From NCBI GenBank assembly GCA_013216015.1, contig JABSOI010000024.1, positions 1-64,000 on the forward strand: a DNA stretch of 64,000 bases, given 5' to 3'. The DNA is from Alteromonadaceae bacterium. GTDB taxonomy: Bacteria; Pseudomonadota; Gammaproteobacteria; Enterobacterales; Alteromonadaceae. Shown piece after piece: positions 27,615-36,701 of the stretch; position 1 is the stretch's first letter; each line of letters begins with the position of its first letter. A model generated the notes under the pieces. That model was not told where the DNA came from and did no database searches. It worked only from the letters and a program-made list of their open reading frames with translations. The position numbers and the translations under genes were made by a program.

Positions 27615-30038
27615 CTACCGATCTCCCCGCAAACTGTATATCGCGGGACGATTAATATATTGTCTCAATGGTAAGTAACAAGCACAGAATGAAATCAATG
27701 AAACTAAACCTAAAGTCACTAAAAATATGGGCAATAACTGCAAAGTTAAATAGCTATTAAATTGCTCATTAAAACCAAGTGTTAAAACCAATAAAACAAT
27801 AATGCTGGTTGCTATGCCAAATAAGATCGAGGGTGCATTTTCTTTGAGGATAAGTAAAATTAGTTCTTTGCGTTTAGCGCCAATCGCCATACGGGTTCCA
27901 ATTTCAAAACGGCGTATTTGAGTGCTGTAACTCAGAATACCGTATAAGCCTATGCCTGCCAGAAAGAAAGTGAATAAAGCTAAAACAGCAGCAGTGATTG
28001 CGGTAGTGATTTGACTGAACAGCTGTAGTTGAACTTGTTCTGTTAAAGGGGTTAGATCATAAATGGCGTATAACTTACTGGTAGTGTTTAGTAATGTAGT
28101 TAACTTTTCTCGTGACAATGCCTGGTTGTTTTTAAATTTAATTAAAAATTTGCTGCTGTTCGATAAAGCTGGCTGATAATAACGTAAAGGTATTTTGTCT
28201 TGTTTGGGCATTTTCACCCCTTTGACAATACCTGTCACGGTGAAAACTTTACCCCTGCTGGATAACTTAAGACCTAATGCATTCCCTTGAGGGGATAATT
28301 TTTTCGCAAGCACATCGTTGATTATTATTACTGAATTGTTATCTGAAATATCTGATTTACTGAAATAATTACCCGCTAACAGAGGTTGTCTGATCATTTT
28401 AAAATATTGATGATCAACACTTCTATTTTCAATTCTTAACTTTTCATTGCTTGATACAATAGTGACTTCTGGAGTATAAAACCGATTAAACGGTGATGCA
28501 GACTGACTTACTGATTCAACTTGAGGTAACTGCGCAAGGGCTATTTGTAATTGAGCCATAATTACACTGGTTTCTTCATCTGACGGTGTACTGGATGTTG
28601 AGGCCGATAATGATAAATAGTCAATATTAGTAAAATCAAAGCCTAATGGTTTTCCAATGGTATCTGAGGCTTGTTTAAACAAATTTATATTAATAAATAT
28701 TAGTGCGGTAGCAACAGCAACCTGACTTATAATTAGCCCATGGCGCACTTTTTTTGAAACTTGAGCACCCGTGTTTTTTCCACCGGATTGAAAAACAGAG
28801 TGCAAAGCTTGGTAATTTATCACTTTACTGCCAATGGCAGCAAAGAAAGAAGCAAAACACAAAATTAAGCTAAGTGCACAAATTAAGGTGAATACGTTAA
28901 TCGATAACTCAGCAATGCGTGGTAGCAATTCGGTTAAATATTTTTGCAATAGCCAAAAACCGCCAGTGGCAACACATAAGGCCAGTAGTATTGAAGCCGA
29001 CATCAACAAAGCTGATTCGGCAAATAACTTAAAAAACAATTGCTGTTTTTTAGCCCCCAAAGCCGCATGAATAGCTAATTGTGGTTGTTGCTGTGCAGTG
29101 CGTGACATATATAAGTTAGCAATATTGGCACAAGCAATAGCGAGTAGACCAATAACGCCTGCGAGTAATAAATAAACGATATCTTTACTGTCACCCAAAA
29201 TCACGTTTTTAAAGGTATTAAGCTCCATTTTTATCTGCCAGCCTTTATAAAGCTCAATATTGGCATTTTTACTTTGCCAAATATCGTTTATTAACGGGCT
29301 GATGGTCTGCTCGGCTTGCGTAGTGGTAATGTTATCTTTTAATTTACCAACAAAAACTAAGGTTGGATCTATATTAAACCAAAGTTCACGGGCATAAGTG
29401 GACAGGTTATAATCCCAGGGTAACCAAATGGCTGTTTTTAAACCTGTATTATAAATTTCCGGTTCAATAAATGATTCGGAAAGTACGCCAATAATCCGGT
29501 GGTTTACGCCACTGAAAGTTACTGTTTTTTGTAAAATATCTACATCGCCAGCAAATTGTTTTTGCCATGTCTGGTAGCTGATAACAGCGACAGGTTGGTG
29601 CTGTTCAAGCCCTTCACTTTTCTCAAAACGTCGACCGAGTTGCATAGGAGTATTGAGCAAGTTAAGCCATTCTGGTGTTATGTAAGCTGTAGTGAGCTTA
29701 GGTTGATGCGGCAAGGATGTTAATAGATCTTCACCATAGCTGATCATTGCCACTTCACTAAAAATGGTTTGGTTTTTATAAAGGTGAATTAACCCAGGGT
29801 AAGTAAAAGCTGAATAACTATTTTCACCCAGAGCATTTATTAAAGTGTGTTCAACACGATAGAGTTTTTCCTGATCAGAATAGGGCAAGGGTTTTATCAG
29901 CATCACAAAAGCCAATGTAACTACACACAACAGGGCGCCAAGTGTTAAACCCATAGTGGTTACAACACTTGTGACAAAACCTGGCTTTTGTTTTAAATTT
30001 CCCCATGCTTCTTTTAACTGATAGAAAAACAAATTCAT
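27615..30038 (-). CDS. Permease P5: duplicated MacB/FtsX-type ABC permease
   Basis: 807 residues, N-terminus MNLFFYQLKEAWGNLKQKPG, FtsX helix region IGLLAIACANIANLYMSRTA, coupling segment IRRFEIGTRMAIGAKRKELI, C-terminus RPAIYSLRGDR. It begins three bases after the P4 stop and is the second and last gene of block 2. The higBA locus follows on the same strand, 147 bases beyond its stop codon. Of the eight, its N-terminal half is most like P7, including the same AAAGGATCC ribosome-site sequence. This is consistent with a two-gene duplication (inference). Confidence 0.85.
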   Translation of the reverse strand: MNLFFYQLKEAWGNLKQKPGFVTSVVTTMGLTLGALLCVVTLAFVMLIKPLPYSDQEKLYRVEHTLINALGENSYSAFTYPGLIHLYKNQTIFSEVAMISYGEDLLTSLPHQPKLTTAYITPEWLNLLNTPMQLGRRFEKSEGLEQHQPVAVISYQTWQKQFAGDVDILQKTVTFSGVNHRIIGVLSESFIEPEIYNTGLKTAIWLPWDYNLSTYARELWFNIDPTLVFVGKLKDNITTTQAEQTISPLINDIWQSKNANIELYKGWQIKMELNTFKNVILGDSKDIVYLLLAGVIGLLAIACANIANLYMSRTAQQQPQLAIHAALGAKKQQLFFKLFAESALLMSASILLALCVATGGFWLLQKYLTELLPRIAELSINVFTLICALSLILCFASFFAAIGSKVINYQALHSVFQSGGKNTGAQVSKKVRHGLIISQVAVATALIFININLFKQASDTIGKPLGFDFTNIDYLSLSASTSSTPSDEETSVIMAQLQIALAQLPQVESVSQSASPFNRFYTPEVTIVSSNEKLRIENRSVDHQYFKMIRQPLLAGNYFSKSDISDNNSVIIINDVLAKKLSPQGNALGLKLSSRGKVFTVTGIVKGVKMPKQDKIPLRYYQPALSNSSKFLIKFKNNQALSREKLTTLLNTTSKLYAIYDLTPLTEQVQLQLFSQITTAITAAVLALFTFFLAGIGLYGILSYSTQIRRFEIGTRMAIGAKRKELILLILKENAPSILFGIATSIIVLLVLTLGFNEQFNSYLTLQLLPIFLVTLGLVSLISFCACYLPLRQYINRPAIYSLRGDR

Positions 30039-30041
30039 CTA

Positions 30042-32552
30042 TTAGGATCCTTTCAGGCTATGGATCGCTGGGCGATTAATATATTGTCTCAACGGCAGGT
30101 AACAAGCACAGAATGAAACGATTGAAACCAGTCCTAAAGTCGCTAATAAAATCGGTAACAGTTGCCAGCTTAAATAATGTTTAAGTTCAGTGCTATACCC
30201 TATACTTAAGCTAAGTAATACCAATAAACTAGTGACAATACCTAAAAGTAATACACCAGAATTGTCTTTAAAAATCAGCGCTACAATATCTTTACCTTTA
30301 GCGCCGATTGCCATTCGCGTACCTATTTCAAAACATCGCATACGGGTACTGAAATCAAGCACACCAAATAATCCTATTCCCGCTACAATCAGTACAAGTA
30401 TCGTTACAATTGCAGTGGTAATTACAGTCACTATATTATTTAGCTGTAAGCCTGTGTGTAGTTTGGTTAAATTTTCATAACTAAATACAGAAAAACGTGG
30501 ATCTATGCCGTTAAGCAGCTGCACAATTTGTTCGCGGGTGAGCTTGTTTTGGTTTTTATGTTTGATCATGAAATTAAAATCACGTTCAATTGTAACTGGT
30601 CGGTAAATACGCTGAAGGTTGGCTTCACGGTTAGGTACATGAATATCGTTCACAACACCAATTATGGTTAACAAAACGTCACGACTGGTTTTTATTTTTT
30701 GACCTATTACTTCTCCATGTTCAGTAAGCTGTCTGGCAAAACTTTCGTTAACAATAATCAGGTCTTCTCTGTCATTTATTTCACTTTTGCTGAACGTTCT
30801 ACCTGAGTGCAGCGTTTGATTCATCATTGAAAAATATTGCTCATCAATAAAATTTTGTCTTAAAGATACTTCTTGATCATTGGCATTAATGGAGAAAATA
30901 CGCGTACTGAACTTTGTTATTGGCGAAGAACCTTGGCTAACTTGAGTTGTTTCAGGTAACAGGTGTAATTGTGCTTTTATTTGCCGTAATACATTTAAAC
31001 GTTCTTCTGACGATGCTTGTTGCGGATCGTTATAAGCAAGTTTTAGTTGCTGAATATTTTCGAAGTTAAAACCTGTTGTTTTGGTTATTGCCGTAAATGA
31101 TTCTTTAAATAATACGATATTGGCAAAAATAATCAGTACAGTGAGTAATATTTGACTGGTGATAATTACCTTTTGAAACCTTGAAGATACCTGAGCAGCC
31201 TGGTTTTTATTACCTGATTGCAGCTTGGTTTGTATCTTGTTGAAGTTAATACCCGTGATATTTAATTTAGCAAACATCAACGTGATTAAAGTTACAATAA
31301 AAAGAATAACGAGCAGGGGTGGTAATGATAATTGTAGTTCGTCAACTCGATTAAATAAGTCAGTTAAATAGTGTTGCGACAAGTAGAACCCCGCATTGGC
31401 GACAGCAACGGCGAAACAAACTGACAGTGCCATAAGGCAGGTGATCTCGGTCAGCATATGATTAAAGAGCTGCTTTTTATTTGCGCCCAGGGCGACTCTT
31501 ATTGCTGCTTGGTGTTGTTGCTCGGCCCCACGGGCTACAAATAAATGGCTGATATTGGTGAAAGTCATTATTAATAAACCAATCACGGCACTTAGAAGTA
31601 AAAATATCCCGGTATTATTATCTCCCGAAACTACATCGACAATCGAACGCAGCTTAATAGATAAACTAAGATCCTTAAAACGCGCGTTTCCTACTAATTC
31701 TTGTTTCCATCGAGTATTTAATTGTGGTGTGAGTAATTGCTCGGCTTGATATGGGTTAAATTCATTATTAATCTGACTAAGCATAAATAAGTTTGGCGCA
31801 AAGTGTCCCCAGCCGTTACGACCACGTTCAGGAACTGGATTGAAATCCCAGGGTAACCATATTTGCGTTTCACGTCCTACTTCATATAAAGCTGGTTCGG
31901 AGAAATTTTCATTTGCCACGCCGATAATATTAAAACTAGTGGTGTTTACCCTGATTGTCTGACCAATAATATCGGCTTGTTGATGGTATAAATTTTTCCA
32001 GGTTTTAAAACTGATAATCGCTACGGGTTTATGGGTATTTAAAGCTTCGCTTTGGTCAAAATATCGTCCCATTGCCAGTGGCATATCAAGTAATGTTAAA
32101 TACTCAGGGGTAATATAAGTGGTATTAACTCTGGGGTGAGATGCTATAGAAGTAATATTGGCATTTTCATAAGTGATCATACTGACAAGATTTAATGGTG
32201 TTTGTGTTTCACGTTGTCCCTTAATTTCTCTCTTATTTTCACTATTACTTATATTCTGTTTTTTATTTTGTTGCGGGTTGTTAAGTTGCTTATAAAGCAT
32301 CACAAAAGCAGGATAGGGATACATCGACATTTTAGGCGCCCGTGCATCACCTTGAATTTTACTTTCAACGATATAAAGTTTTTCTTGCTCAGGATAAGGC
32401 AAGGGTTTTATTAACACAACATAAGCTAAAGTAACCACACATAGCAGTGCGCCCATAGTTAGGCCTATGGTAGTTACAACACTCATTACAAAGCCAGGTT
32501 TTTGCTTTAAGCTTAAATAGGCTTGCTTCATACTATAAACTATTTGACTCAT
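30042..32552 (-). CDS. Permease P4: duplicated MacB/FtsX-type ABC permease, first gene of block 2
   Basis: At 836 residues this is the longest paralogue. The first periplasmic domain carries an extra hydrophilic stretch rich in Asn, Gln, Lys and Glu (NNPQQNKKQNISNSENKREI, about residues 90-110). The coupling segment is slightly divergent, MRCFEIGTRMAIGAKGKDIV, and the C-terminus is RPAIHSLKGS. It is first in block 2 (P4-P5), with AGGAT before its ATG, a sigma-54 promoter about 155 bases upstream, and the shared upstream motif beyond. It appears to be the most divergent member overall. Confidence 0.84.
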   Translation of the reverse strand: MSQIVYSMKQAYLSLKQKPGFVMSVVTTIGLTMGALLCVVTLAYVVLIKPLPYPEQEKLYIVESKIQGDARAPKMSMYPYPAFVMLYKQLNNPQQNKKQNISNSENKREIKGQRETQTPLNLVSMITYENANITSIASHPRVNTTYITPEYLTLLDMPLAMGRYFDQSEALNTHKPVAIISFKTWKNLYHQQADIIGQTIRVNTTSFNIIGVANENFSEPALYEVGRETQIWLPWDFNPVPERGRNGWGHFAPNLFMLSQINNEFNPYQAEQLLTPQLNTRWKQELVGNARFKDLSLSIKLRSIVDVVSGDNNTGIFLLLSAVIGLLIMTFTNISHLFVARGAEQQHQAAIRVALGANKKQLFNHMLTEITCLMALSVCFAVAVANAGFYLSQHYLTDLFNRVDELQLSLPPLLVILFIVTLITLMFAKLNITGINFNKIQTKLQSGNKNQAAQVSSRFQKVIITSQILLTVLIIFANIVLFKESFTAITKTTGFNFENIQQLKLAYNDPQQASSEERLNVLRQIKAQLHLLPETTQVSQGSSPITKFSTRIFSINANDQEVSLRQNFIDEQYFSMMNQTLHSGRTFSKSEINDREDLIIVNESFARQLTEHGEVIGQKIKTSRDVLLTIIGVVNDIHVPNREANLQRIYRPVTIERDFNFMIKHKNQNKLTREQIVQLLNGIDPRFSVFSYENLTKLHTGLQLNNIVTVITTAIVTILVLIVAGIGLFGVLDFSTRMRCFEIGTRMAIGAKGKDIVALIFKDNSGVLLLGIVTSLLVLLSLSIGYSTELKHYLSWQLLPILLATLGLVSIVSFCACYLPLRQYINRPAIHSLKGS

Positions 32553-32704
32553 GCTATTTATATCCTGTGGAACGGTTATTATTTTTGTTTTTTTGCAAGT
32601 TAAAATAAATCGTGTGGTTAATTACTTTTTGCTTTAATAATTTATTTTATCTTGTTGTGAAACATATGAGTGATTGTTTCCTTTATATTTATTAGCAAAA
32701 AACC

Positions 32705-32720
32705 TGCAAAAAATGAGCCA
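32705..32720 (-). promoter_or_regulatory. Sigma-54 promoter of block 2 (P4-P5)
   Basis: The minus strand reads TGGCTC-N5-TTGCA, one mismatch from the sigma-54 consensus, with GG-N10-GC spacing. It is the best of the three sites. Confidence 0.78.
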
Positions 32721-32779
32721 ACGTAAATAATCAATAAAAACATGAGGATGAAGTTTTTTAAATGGTTGTTAACATTTTA

Positions 32780-32814
32780 GTGATTCGATAGCGAACTCAA
32801 TAAGTCCGAAAATG
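32780..32814 (-). promoter_or_regulatory. Conserved upstream activator-like sequence of block 2
   Basis: On the plus strand GTGATTCGATAGCGAACTC continues as AATAAGTCCGAAAATG. It differs from the block 3 copy at two positions and also starts 61 bp from the GG of its sigma-54 promoter. Confidence 0.74.
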
Positions 32815-32980
32815 ACACTGATTAATGTAAAACGTTATATGCTTGATCAGATTTATATTTGCATAAACGGTAAACAGAAGGTTGTGATGTGCATATGGGC
32901 TCTGGTAATTATGGAGTTCTTTGGATGGAGTCCTTCATGAATGTTTACTTGTACTATTTATTGCACAACTCGTTTGATTG

Positions 32981-33002
32981 GTAGTACAAAAAGTTGTACT
33001 AC
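32981..33002. promoter_or_regulatory. Inverted repeat, candidate operator upstream of yefM-yoeB
   Basis: Perfect 9-bp arms GTAGTACAA / TTGTACTAC surround four bases. TTGTACAA also occurs at the first codons of yefM. YefM-type antitoxins are known to bind sites with a TGTACA core, but this palindrome is 240 bases from the yefM start and could serve another promoter. I see no gene in 32821-33241. Confidence 0.4.
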
Positions 33003-33241
33003 AATTAAAAAGGTGATTAACCATCTTCTTTAATATTTACGTTTTAGAGGTAAAATCAAATATTATTGTATTTAGATTAACCAGATTAACAATTAAACAA
33101 ATGAGATAGGAATGGTAAAATTCGAGAGTAATCTTACTGGAAATAGATTTAGTAATGACTCACGAATACGGAATGACAAGCCTGAAGGTTGATGCCTTAA
33201 AGGTTACAGTTCGCGCCTAATAAGCGTTACCAAATATTAAA

Positions 33242-33517
33242 ATGATTGTACAAACTTATAGCGAAACGCGAGCTAACTTTAAGGCTGCCATTGAATCTGT
33301 TGCAGATCGACATGAACCCTTGTTAATAACGAGTAAATCCGCTGATGTTGTTATGATGTCACGCGAAGACTTTGACAGTATGCAAGAGACTATGTATTTG
33401 CTAAGTTCAAGAAATAACGCAAGACGTCTTATGGAATCAATTGCCGAATATGAGTCGGGCTCTGTAATTCAAACTGAGATTGACGAAAATGGTAACTATA
33501 AAGAAAAAACTGGATAA
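33242..33517 (+). CDS. yefM: YefM-type antitoxin (Phd/YefM family)
   Basis: The 91-residue antitoxin has the family N-terminus IVQTYSETRANFKAAIESVA (DNA-binding and dimer part). It continues with MSREDFDSMQETMYLLSSRN and NARRLMESIAEYESG, and a polar tail that would wrap the toxin. It overlaps the start of the toxin gene, the usual antitoxin-first order. The pair is on the strand opposite to the permease array, in the gap between blocks 1 and 2. There is no obvious Shine-Dalgarno. Confidence 0.9.
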   Translation: MIVQTYSETRANFKAAIESVADRHEPLLITSKSADVVMMSREDFDSMQETMYLLSSRNNARRLMESIAEYESGSVIQTEIDENGNYKEKTG

Positions 33518-33785
33518 CGAAGAACATAAGAAAAAGGTGATTTTTACCCCTCAAGGATGGGAAGATTATAAATACTGGCGGATTAATAGTCCGTCAAAAT
33601 TTGATAAAATAAATGAGTTGATAAAAGCGTCACAAAGTTCTCTTCATACAGGTATTGGTAAACCCGAAAAGTTGACTAGTAATCTTAAAGGGTATTATTC
33701 TAGAAGAATCGACTTAGAACATCGCCTTATTTATAAAGGTGATGGTGGTAATTTAATTATTTTTGCAGCACGATTTAACTATTAA
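33489..33785 (+). CDS. yoeB: YoeB-type toxin (ribosome-dependent mRNA interferase)
   Basis: The core from VIFTPQGWEDYKYWRINS through RINSPSKFDKINELIKA, GIGKPEKLTSNLKGYYSRR, IDLEHRLIY and the C-terminal AARFNY matches YoeB/Txe toxins, which cut mRNA at the ribosome. The start is uncertain. TTG 33480 or ATG 33489 would overlap yefM and add about 16 Lys-rich residues. GTG 33537, preceded by AAGAAAAAG, would give the usual YoeB length. I list the ATG. The visible catalytic-region residues (Glu and Arg in LEHRLIY, terminal His/Tyr position as FNY) differ slightly: YoeB usually ends in HY, here NY. Confidence 0.87.
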   Translation: MVTIKKKLDNEEHKKKVIFTPQGWEDYKYWRINSPSKFDKINELIKASQSSLHTGIGKPEKLTSNLKGYYSRRIDLEHRLIYKGDGGNLIIFAARFNY

Positions 33786-33929
33786 GCCCGTAGAGTTTTG
33801 TTAGTAATGCTTGGTTAGGTCTTTATTTTAATAGTAAAGAGAGAGGCGGATAAAGTAAGTCTTTGTAAAAACAGACGGGGCGCCTTTTAATATCCTGACA
33901 ATTTCGTCGTTAATTGATACGGTACCGAT

Positions 33930-34044
33930 GTAGGATGGGTTAGCCAACGACGTAACCCATCATTTTTGATGATTATTTAACAGCGTAATTACTCTATAAA
34001 AAACAGCGCATTGATGGGTTACGCCTGAGGCTAACCCATCCTAC
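33930..34044. repeat. Bipartite palindromic repeat (two GTAGGATGGGTTA units, inverted)
   Basis: One unit, GTAGGATGGGTTAGCCA ... CGTAACCCATCA, and an inverted unit, TGATGGGTTACGCCTGAGG ... AACCCATCCTAC, enclose about 45 bases. It follows yoeB and may end its transcript. The remaining bases of 33786-34229 show nothing further. Confidence 0.8.
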
Positions 34045-34229
34045 GCGTACACCAGTCACCTTATTTTATCTATTACCATTGCTCTATTTTCTTAGTGTTA
34101 GATATAAATTAAGAAAATCTCTTACAAATCCCAATTACGACTAATTAACTAAAGACATTCACGTAAATTAGTATTCCATCCGGTCAATCTATATAGCATC
34201 AATTAACTGTGACGTACCCATTCATTAAA

Positions 34230-36701
34230 TTACTCAGCCCCTCGTAAACTATAAATTGCCGGACGATTAATATATTGTCTTAACGGCAAGTAACAAGCGA
34301 ATAATGAAATGAATGAAACTAAGCCTGATGTTGCTAAAAACATGGGTAATAACTGCAATGTTAAATAATGTTCAAGCTGTTCGCTAAAACCAAATGTCAA
34401 CACTGATAAAATGAAGATACTGGTTACTATGCCCAATATTATTGAGCTTGCATTGTCTTTGATGATAAGTGCGATTAGGTCCCGACGTTTAGCACCAATT
34501 GCCATACGGGTTCCAATTTCAAATCTGCGCATTTGCGTGCTGTAACTTAAAATACCGTACAGACCAATTGCTGATAAAATAAAGGTGATCAGTGTTAGTG
34601 CTGCGGTGGTAATAGCCGTAGTATATTGAGTGAATAAGCGATGAGATTTTTGTTTACTGAGGGGAGAAAATTCAAATAAGCTGACTGAGCTGGTGACTTC
34701 TTTTATCACGGCAACTAATTGTGCCCGAGAGATTGTTTGCTGATCTTTAAGCTTTATCAGTAAATTGGAACGGCTGAGGTTTGGCATATAAACTCTTGGT
34801 GGAATAGTATTTCCTCCCGGTAATTTAAAATCATTAACCACACCTATAATCGTGTAGGCATTAGGTCCACCAAAAGAAAGCTGTTTACCTAAAGCCTTGA
34901 TGCTTTCCTGTTTATTAAGTTGCTGAGTAAGCTGTTGTGCTAATACCTGATTAATAACCAGCACAGGTGCACGGTCTTTATAATCATTTTCGCCAAAGTT
35001 ATCACCGGCAATAAAGTCCTGTCCCATTAAATTAAAATAATGACTATCAACGCTTTTACCAAGAGGTAACACTATTTGGTTCGATTGCACTTCGGTTAAT
35101 GACCAGATACCTTCGCTGTCGGTCAGTGGAGAGCTATTTTTACTGACTAATTCAACTTGAGGTAACTGAGCAATTTTTTGTTGAATTTCTTTGCTGATCG
35201 CTAACTGATCGGCTCTTGAAAGCTCGGTACTGGTAGATGGCGCAATAGAAACACTGATTAAATTATCAACATTAAAACCTTCTTCCTGATTGATTGACGT
35301 TATTGCTTCATTAAATAAACTGATGTTGATAAAAATCAGTACAGTAGCCACGGTTACCTGACTGATAATAAGTATTTGTCGAACAAACTTTGATACTTGT
35401 AAGCCAGTTCCCTTACCGCTACTTTGTAAGTTAGTGTTTAATCTTTGGTAGTTAACAACACGCTGGCTTAACGCAGCAAAAAAGAACGCAAGTACTAGTG
35501 GAAACAGCAAAGCACAAATTAAGGTGAATCCACCAAGGTTAAGTTCATTTACCCTTGGTAATACGAGTTGTAATTGACTTTGCATCAGCGAAAAAGCAAA
35601 TTGAGCCACAACTAAGGCAAGCACCATAGCCAGTGTCATTAACAGCAGGGATTCAGTGAATAATAACTGAAAAATATGTTTACGCTTTGCGCCTACGGCT
35701 GCCATTATAGCCAGTAGATTTTGTTTCTCTACCGTTCTTGAAAGTTGTAAATTGGAAATGTTGATACAAGCAATTAACAGCAAACCAATGACACCAATTA
35801 ACGTTAAGTAAGCTTTGTTTTCGTTATCACCCAAAATTACGCTTTTAAATGAACGCAACTGCATTTCAATATGCCAGCCCTTATAAAATCCCTGTCTGTC
35901 GATGTTGTCCTGCCAGGTATCGTTAACTAATGTTGTTATTTGCTGCTCGGCTTGTTTGGCGGTTAGTTCATTTTTTAATTTTCCGATAAAAGTAAGGCTG
36001 TTGCCTCTGTCCCACCAGCGTTCTCGAAATCTCTGTGGAGTGGCATTGAAATCCCACGGTAATAATATTTGAGATTTTCTGCCTAACTGTTCTATTTCAG
36101 GTTCAACAAAAGACGGTGCAATTACTCCAATAATACTAAAACTGACACCTCTAAAAGTGACTTTTTGCTCCAGTATATTTTTATCGGCTGAAAATTCATT
36201 TTGCCAGGTTTCATAGCTGATCACCGCAACAGGGTTATGAGTATTCAATGCTTCCGATTGCTCAAATGCCCGACCAAGTGCCATATCAACCGCTAACAGC
36301 GTAAACCATTGAGGAGTGATATATGTGGTGGTTAGCGTAGGTTGCAGAGCCATTGAAGTTAATACTTCTTCATCGAACAGTATTAAAGCACTGTCGCTGA
36401 AACTTTGCTGATTTTGATAAAAATGGACCAAACCCGGATAGTTAAATGCGGTAACATTTGCCGAACCCGTGGCATCAAATTGAACATTATCTACTTTATA
36501 TAAACGCTCTTGATCCGGGTAAGGTAGCGGCTTAACTAACATTACATAGGCTAAAGTAAGCACTGACAATAATGCTCCTAACGTTAAGCCCATGGTGGAG
36601 ACCACACTGAAAACAAAATCTGGTTTGTTTTTCATACTAGCAAATGCTTGTTTTACTTGGAATTTAAATAGATAAATAATATTAAGGCTCTCGAGTTTCA
36701 T
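34230..36701 (-). CDS. Permease P3: duplicated MacB/FtsX-type ABC permease
   Basis: 823 residues, last gene of block 1. The N-terminus is extended (MKLESLNIIYLFKFQVKQAF) before the shared helix FVFSVVSTMGLTLGALLSV. The segment after the first FtsX helix reads RTVEKQNLLAIMAAVGAKRK, unlike the HAALGA form of most paralogues. The coupling segment is MRRFEIGTRMAIGAKRRDLI and the C-terminus RPAIYSLRGAE. The start follows the P2 stop directly, with AAAAGGA upstream. yefM-yoeB and a bipartite palindrome separate it from block 2. Confidence 0.85.
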   Translation of the reverse strand: MKLESLNIIYLFKFQVKQAFASMKNKPDFVFSVVSTMGLTLGALLSVLTLAYVMLVKPLPYPDQERLYKVDNVQFDATGSANVTAFNYPGLVHFYQNQQSFSDSALILFDEEVLTSMALQPTLTTTYITPQWFTLLAVDMALGRAFEQSEALNTHNPVAVISYETWQNEFSADKNILEQKVTFRGVSFSIIGVIAPSFVEPEIEQLGRKSQILLPWDFNATPQRFRERWWDRGNSLTFIGKLKNELTAKQAEQQITTLVNDTWQDNIDRQGFYKGWHIEMQLRSFKSVILGDNENKAYLTLIGVIGLLLIACINISNLQLSRTVEKQNLLAIMAAVGAKRKHIFQLLFTESLLLMTLAMVLALVVAQFAFSLMQSQLQLVLPRVNELNLGGFTLICALLFPLVLAFFFAALSQRVVNYQRLNTNLQSSGKGTGLQVSKFVRQILIISQVTVATVLIFINISLFNEAITSINQEEGFNVDNLISVSIAPSTSTELSRADQLAISKEIQQKIAQLPQVELVSKNSSPLTDSEGIWSLTEVQSNQIVLPLGKSVDSHYFNLMGQDFIAGDNFGENDYKDRAPVLVINQVLAQQLTQQLNKQESIKALGKQLSFGGPNAYTIIGVVNDFKLPGGNTIPPRVYMPNLSRSNLLIKLKDQQTISRAQLVAVIKEVTSSVSLFEFSPLSKQKSHRLFTQYTTAITTAALTLITFILSAIGLYGILSYSTQMRRFEIGTRMAIGAKRRDLIALIIKDNASSIILGIVTSIFILSVLTFGFSEQLEHYLTLQLLPMFLATSGLVSFISLFACYLPLRQYINRPAIYSLRGAE

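Noticed and set aside
33210-33240. CGCCTAATAAGCGTTAC-like sequence before yefM, reminiscent of an integron attC end
   Set aside because: Only one short match, no paired site on the other side of the toxin-antitoxin genes and no integrase, so an integron cassette is not supported.
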